Below are positions 61,410-64,000 of a stretch of 64,000 bases of DNA, piece after piece. The DNA is from Lichenifustis flavocetrariae (lineage in GTDB: Bacteria; Pseudomonadota; Alphaproteobacteria; Rhizobiales; Beijerinckiaceae), in NCBI RefSeq assembly GCF_026130545.1, contig NZ_JAMOIM010000012.1, positions 116,879 to 180,878 of the forward strand, written 5' to 3'. Made by a program: the position numbers and the translations under genes. The number at the start of each line of letters is the position of its first letter. Position 1 is the first letter of the stretch. The notes beneath the pieces are model-generated. The model ran no database searches, was not told where the DNA came from, and saw only the letters and a list, made by a program, of their open reading frames with translations.

Positions 61410-63449
61410 TCAGGCGGGATGTGTCCAGAGGCGGGCATCCCGGCGCACCGGCCACATATCGTGTCGCGCGGCCAATTGACCGCGATAGAGCGCCTCATAA
61501 GCGGCGTCGTCCACGGCTTCCATGGCCGGGAGATCGGCCGCGATCCCGACCTCATGGTAGATTTCGAGATTGTCCAGGTCCGGCACCGGCAGGCAGCCGT
61601 CCTCGAAATCGCGCGCCATCTGGCGGTAGAGCCCTTCGAGATGCGACACGAGGCGCGGCGTGTCGAACAAAAGCGACGTCCGGACCTCGGCCAGCCTGCG
61701 CCTGTAGGACGCGATCAGGCTTTTGTCGCGGCCGCACGCGATCGCGCGTTGCACATATTCATCGGCCGTCGCGCAGACGAGGTCGCTCAGCCCCGCTGCG
61801 GTGACCAGGCTCGCACAGACCCGGGACGCGAAGCTGCGGCCGATCCGGGTGAGGATCGGCACGCCCATCCAGAGCGCGTCGGCGGCCGTGGTGTGCGACC
61901 CGTACGGGAATGTGTCGAGGAACAGATTGGCCAGCACATAGCGGGCGACATGCTGCGGGTTGGCAGCCTTCTCGGCGAAGATCAGGCGCTCGCCCGCAAC
62001 GCCGTTTCGCTCGGCCACGGCGCGGAGCCGGGCATTGGTCTCGTCCGAGCCGGTCAGGAGCCACAGCACGCTGTCCGGCACATTCTGGAGGATCGTCATC
62101 CAGCGCGTGAACGTCGCCTCGTTGATCTTCTGCATGCCGTTGAGCGAGCAGAACACGAAGCCCGTCTCCGGCAGACCGGCGGACTGCCGGGTGGGGCGTT
62201 CCGGCGCGACCACGCGTTTGCGGTCGTTCGGCTGGTAACACGGAAGCCGAAGCACCTTCTCCGAATAATACTTCTCGGCCTCTTTCGGGATGATGATGTC
62301 GTCGGCGATCAGATAGTGATGGTAGGGGCTCCCCATTGTGGCGGGGAAACCAAACCAGTTGACGATGATCGGGGCAGGTCGCAACGCGAAGACGGCCGTG
62401 CGGGCATCCTTGGTATAGCCATTGAGGTCGACCAGGATATCGATCGCGTGACCCTTGATGAGGGCCGCCGCCTGCTGATCGCTCATTCCGGTCAGATCGT
62501 GCCAATGTTCGACGGCGGCCTTGATGCGGTCTTGCGTCGAATCCGGCGACGAGATCCCGCAATAATAGGCGAAGACCTCGACGGCTTCGCGATCATGCGT
62601 TTCCATGACGTCGGTCATCGAGAAGCCGACCGCATGCTGGCGCAGGTCTGACGAGACATAGCCGATGCGGAGGCGTCCGGGCCGGCGGGTTCCTGGCGTC
62701 ACCTCATGCCGAAAGGCGCGCGGTTGGGCCGGGACGGCCACGCTGGTCTTGTTGTAGCGATAGCCGGTGGCGAGCTGCAGCATCGGGTCGTCGGTGTAGC
62801 AGGCCATGGAGAGCGGTGAGATCGCGGCGCGCAGCGACCGGATCTTCACCCGCCCCCATTCCTGCAACACCGGCCATTTGCATTGTTTCTGGCGTAACGC
62901 GAACCAATGCTGGGCGACATCGTCCTGGTGTGGGTCGATTTCGAGCGACTGCTGCAGGATATTCTCCGCCGCGCTGTCGTTCTGGGCCACTTCGAGCACG
63001 CGGCCGACCTGCTTCAGGCTGGTGGTCTTGAAGTCGATATTCTCGCCCGTGAGGGTCGGGAAACTGTCGATGAGGGTGGTCCACACCGTAACGGCTTCAC
63101 CCGTGAGGCCGAGCTTCTCGAGCTGACCGCCGAGATTGATGTAAGGGGGCCAGAAATCGGCTTTGAGCCGGATGGCATCCCGGAAGGCATTGACGGCGCC
63201 GGAGATATCCGACCGCTCGGACAGGGTGGCCCCGTAGTTGAAACAGGCCGCATAAGAGAGGGGATTGTTGCCGTTATAGGCAATCCAATGCTTGTACAGA
63301 TCGATCACGAGATCGAAGCGCTGCAGCTCTTTCAGCTGCTCGGCCGCCGCGAACAAGGCCCCGAGATCGAGGCTCTGGGTTCGTGTTCGTGCAAGGGCTT
63401 GGTCGAAGATTCCCTGGGGGACATCCGGCACGGCAGGCGAAACAAGCAT
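61410..63449 (-). CDS. TPR-containing GT41 glycosyltransferase (O-GlcNAc transferase/SPINDLY-like)
   Basis: A 679-aa protein: an N-terminal TPR-like helical region (about residues 20-240, with CFNYGATLSERSDISGAVNA) and a GT41 catalytic region. Matches to OGT include IGYVSSDLRQHAVGFSM (His272), DLNGYTKDAR, WFGFPATMGSPYHHYLIAD, LNGMQKINEATFTRW with the key Lys441, and DTFPYGSHTTAADALWMG. It should transfer a sugar from a nucleotide sugar to Ser/Thr of a protein. The start is the ATG at 63449 (GTG at 63452 is possible). It is the next gene after a Ser/Thr-rich repeat protein, a likely substrate. Confidence 0.92.
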   Translation of the reverse strand: MLVSPAVPDVPQGIFDQALARTRTQSLDLGALFAAAEQLKELQRFDLVIDLYKHWIAYNGNNPLSYAACFNYGATLSERSDISGAVNAFRDAIRLKADFWPPYINLGGQLEKLGLTGEAVTVWTTLIDSFPTLTGENIDFKTTSLKQVGRVLEVAQNDSAAENILQQSLEIDPHQDDVAQHWFALRQKQCKWPVLQEWGRVKIRSLRAAISPLSMACYTDDPMLQLATGYRYNKTSVAVPAQPRAFRHEVTPGTRRPGRLRIGYVSSDLRQHAVGFSMTDVMETHDREAVEVFAYYCGISSPDSTQDRIKAAVEHWHDLTGMSDQQAAALIKGHAIDILVDLNGYTKDARTAVFALRPAPIIVNWFGFPATMGSPYHHYLIADDIIIPKEAEKYYSEKVLRLPCYQPNDRKRVVAPERPTRQSAGLPETGFVFCSLNGMQKINEATFTRWMTILQNVPDSVLWLLTGSDETNARLRAVAERNGVAGERLIFAEKAANPQHVARYVLANLFLDTFPYGSHTTAADALWMGVPILTRIGRSFASRVCASLVTAAGLSDLVCATADEYVQRAIACGRDKSLIASYRRRLAEVRTSLLFDTPRLVSHLEGLYRQMARDFEDGCLPVPDLDNLEIYHEVGIAADLPAMEAVDDAAYEALYRGQLAARHDMWPVRRDARLWTHPA

Positions 63450-63512
63450 CACGTCGAGTCCGTTCTCGCGAAGCCCGGCGTGCTGACCGCATGCATCTCA
63501 GTGCGATGCAGG

Positions 63513-63552
63513 CAAGAAAATATCCGGGCACAGCCTTGACTGTGCCCGGATA
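63513..63552 (-). terminator. intrinsic terminator after the repeat-protein gene
   Basis: On the minus strand a 13-bp perfect stem (63521-63533 with 63540-63552, arms TATCCGGGCACAG and CTGTGCCCGGATA) with a 6-nt loop is followed by TTTTCTT. It starts 11 nt after the stop codon at 63563, and so ends transcription of the repeat-protein gene before the GT41 gene. Confidence 0.9.
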
Positions 63553-63562
63553 CGGTTGATGC

Positions 63563-64000
63563 TTAGTGAACGATCGTGAAGAGCGCGTTCGATTGCGCGG
63601 TCGTCATGCTGGCGATCTGCGTCGACGTGAAGGCATTGCCTTGGGTCGAATTCATCGCCGAGATGTCGGTCGTGCTCACCGCCGTGATCTGCGATGTGCT
63701 GAGGGCCGAGATCGCCGAGGTGCTCAGCCCGGTCACCTGCGTCGTAGTCAGGAATGCGATATCGGTCGTGGTCAGGCCGGGGATCTGAGTTTTTGACACC
63801 GCGTTGATCTGCGTGGTGGACAGCGCTCCGACCTGCGTCGTGGTCAGGGCGCCGAACTCAGTCGAGGTCAAGCCGCCGATCTGCGTGGTCGTCAGGCTGG
63901 CCACTGTGGTTGAGGTCAGGCTGTTCAGCTGCGTCGTCGACAGGGCGCCGATCTGCGTCGCCTTGAAGCCCGGCAGCTGGTTCGCCGTGCTCATCGCCGT
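63563..64000 (-). CDS. Ser/Thr-rich octapeptide-repeat protein (C-terminal part, continues beyond the window)
   Basis: The minus-strand frame ends at 63563 and is open to the window edge, at least 145 residues. An ATG at 63994 exists, but the residues around it (TAMSTANQLPGFKATQIGAL) already follow the repeat, so the gene very probably starts further upstream. The chain is an 8-residue repeat, consensus L-[ST]-[TS]-T-Q-[IV]-x-[AG], about 15 visible units such as LTTTQIGG, LTTTQVGA, LSTTQINA, ending TAQSNALFTIVH. Each unit offers two or three Ser/Thr. Such repeats suggest a beta-solenoid surface or secreted protein. It lies 114 bp upstream of the GT41 gene, with a terminator between. Confidence 0.75.
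   Translation of the reverse strand, partial: TAMSTANQLPGFKATQIGALSTTQLNSLTSTTVASLTTTQIGGLTSTEFGALTTTQVGALSTTQINAVSKTQIPGLTTTDIAFLTTTQVTGLSTSAISALSTSQITAVSTTDISAMNSTQGNAFTSTQIASMTTAQSNALFTIVH

Noticed and set aside
63563..64000. Tandem 24-bp repeats as a CRISPR array
   Set aside because: The repeats are coding, contiguous without spacers and vary at third positions; they encode the octapeptide repeat.

Overview
The window is high-GC bacterial DNA, most likely from an alphaproteobacterium of the Hyphomicrobiales. This rests on the leuS-lptE-holA gene order, the codon bias and the catabolic gene families; no 16S gene is present to prove it. Genes are dense, many are joined by 4-nt ATGA or GTGA overlaps, and a few lower-GC patches (about 3.7-5.2, 17.0-18.5, 26.3-26.5 and 47.1-48.3 kb) interrupt the housekeeping and catabolic blocks.

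Layout. 0-6 kb: a divergent pair of phytoene-dehydrogenase-like flavoproteins, a small disordered protein, an iron-type alcohol dehydrogenase, a foreign-looking membrane protein and an amidinotransferase-fold enzyme. 6-9.4 kb: an AaeB-AaeX-AaeA-like efflux operon. 9.5-14.4 kb: leuS-lptE-holA with a GNAT gene upstream. 14.6-17 kb: a galactitol-type PTS (IIC-IIA-IIB) and tRNA-Ala(GGC). 17-22 kb: two small hypothetical genes, a catalase-like peroxidase with cytochrome b561, and a divergent TetR/SDR pair with twin palindromic operators. 22-26 kb: iorA-iorB (indolepyruvate:ferredoxin oxidoreductase) separated by a long nested inverted repeat. 26.5-29.6 kb: a membrane-anchored ABM-domain protein, a guanine-deaminase-like enzyme and a BBE-type FAD oxidase behind a good promoter. 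29.9-35.7 kb: a complete peptide/opine-type ABC transporter and a secreted VOC protein. 36-41 kb: two paralogous GAF-PAS-GGDEF-EAL proteins. 41-52 kb: an aromatic acyl-CoA catabolic region holding a thioesterase, SDR-MarR-enoyl-CoA hydratase-acyl-CoA dehydrogenase-FadJ-like fusion, a tryptophan-2,3-dioxygenase-like protein, a RidA protein and a 2-aminobenzoyl-CoA monooxygenase/reductase. 52-55.7 kb: a decayed zone with two MITE-like copies, a phosphodiesterase broken by an in-frame TGA, a NikR stump, an EamA/TetR pair and a truncated RES gene. 55.7-61.4 kb: an operon of HpcH/HpaI aldolase, aminotransferase, amino-acid ABC binding protein and permease (no ATPase), a formamidase-like cyclase and a cysteine-desulfurase-like PLP enzyme. 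61.4-64 kb: a GT41 (O-GlcNAc transferase/SPINDLY-like) glycosyltransferase next to a Ser/Thr-rich octapeptide-repeat protein cut by the window edge.

The most interesting thread is a shared palindromic motif, TTTTARRYYTRAAGTAT-like, found just upstream of four units: the ABC transporter at 29.9 kb, the SDR-MarR operon at 41.8 kb, the monooxygenase/reductase (and divergent RidA-TDO) at 49.7 kb, and the aldolase operon at 55.7 kb. It suggests one regulon, probably controlled by the MarR protein at 42.5 kb. The regulon would join uptake, side-chain removal (dioxygenase-like, formamidase-like and PLP enzymes) and CoA-dependent ring breakdown of an anthranilate- or kynurenine-related compound. The aryl-CoA ligase such a pathway needs is not in the window.
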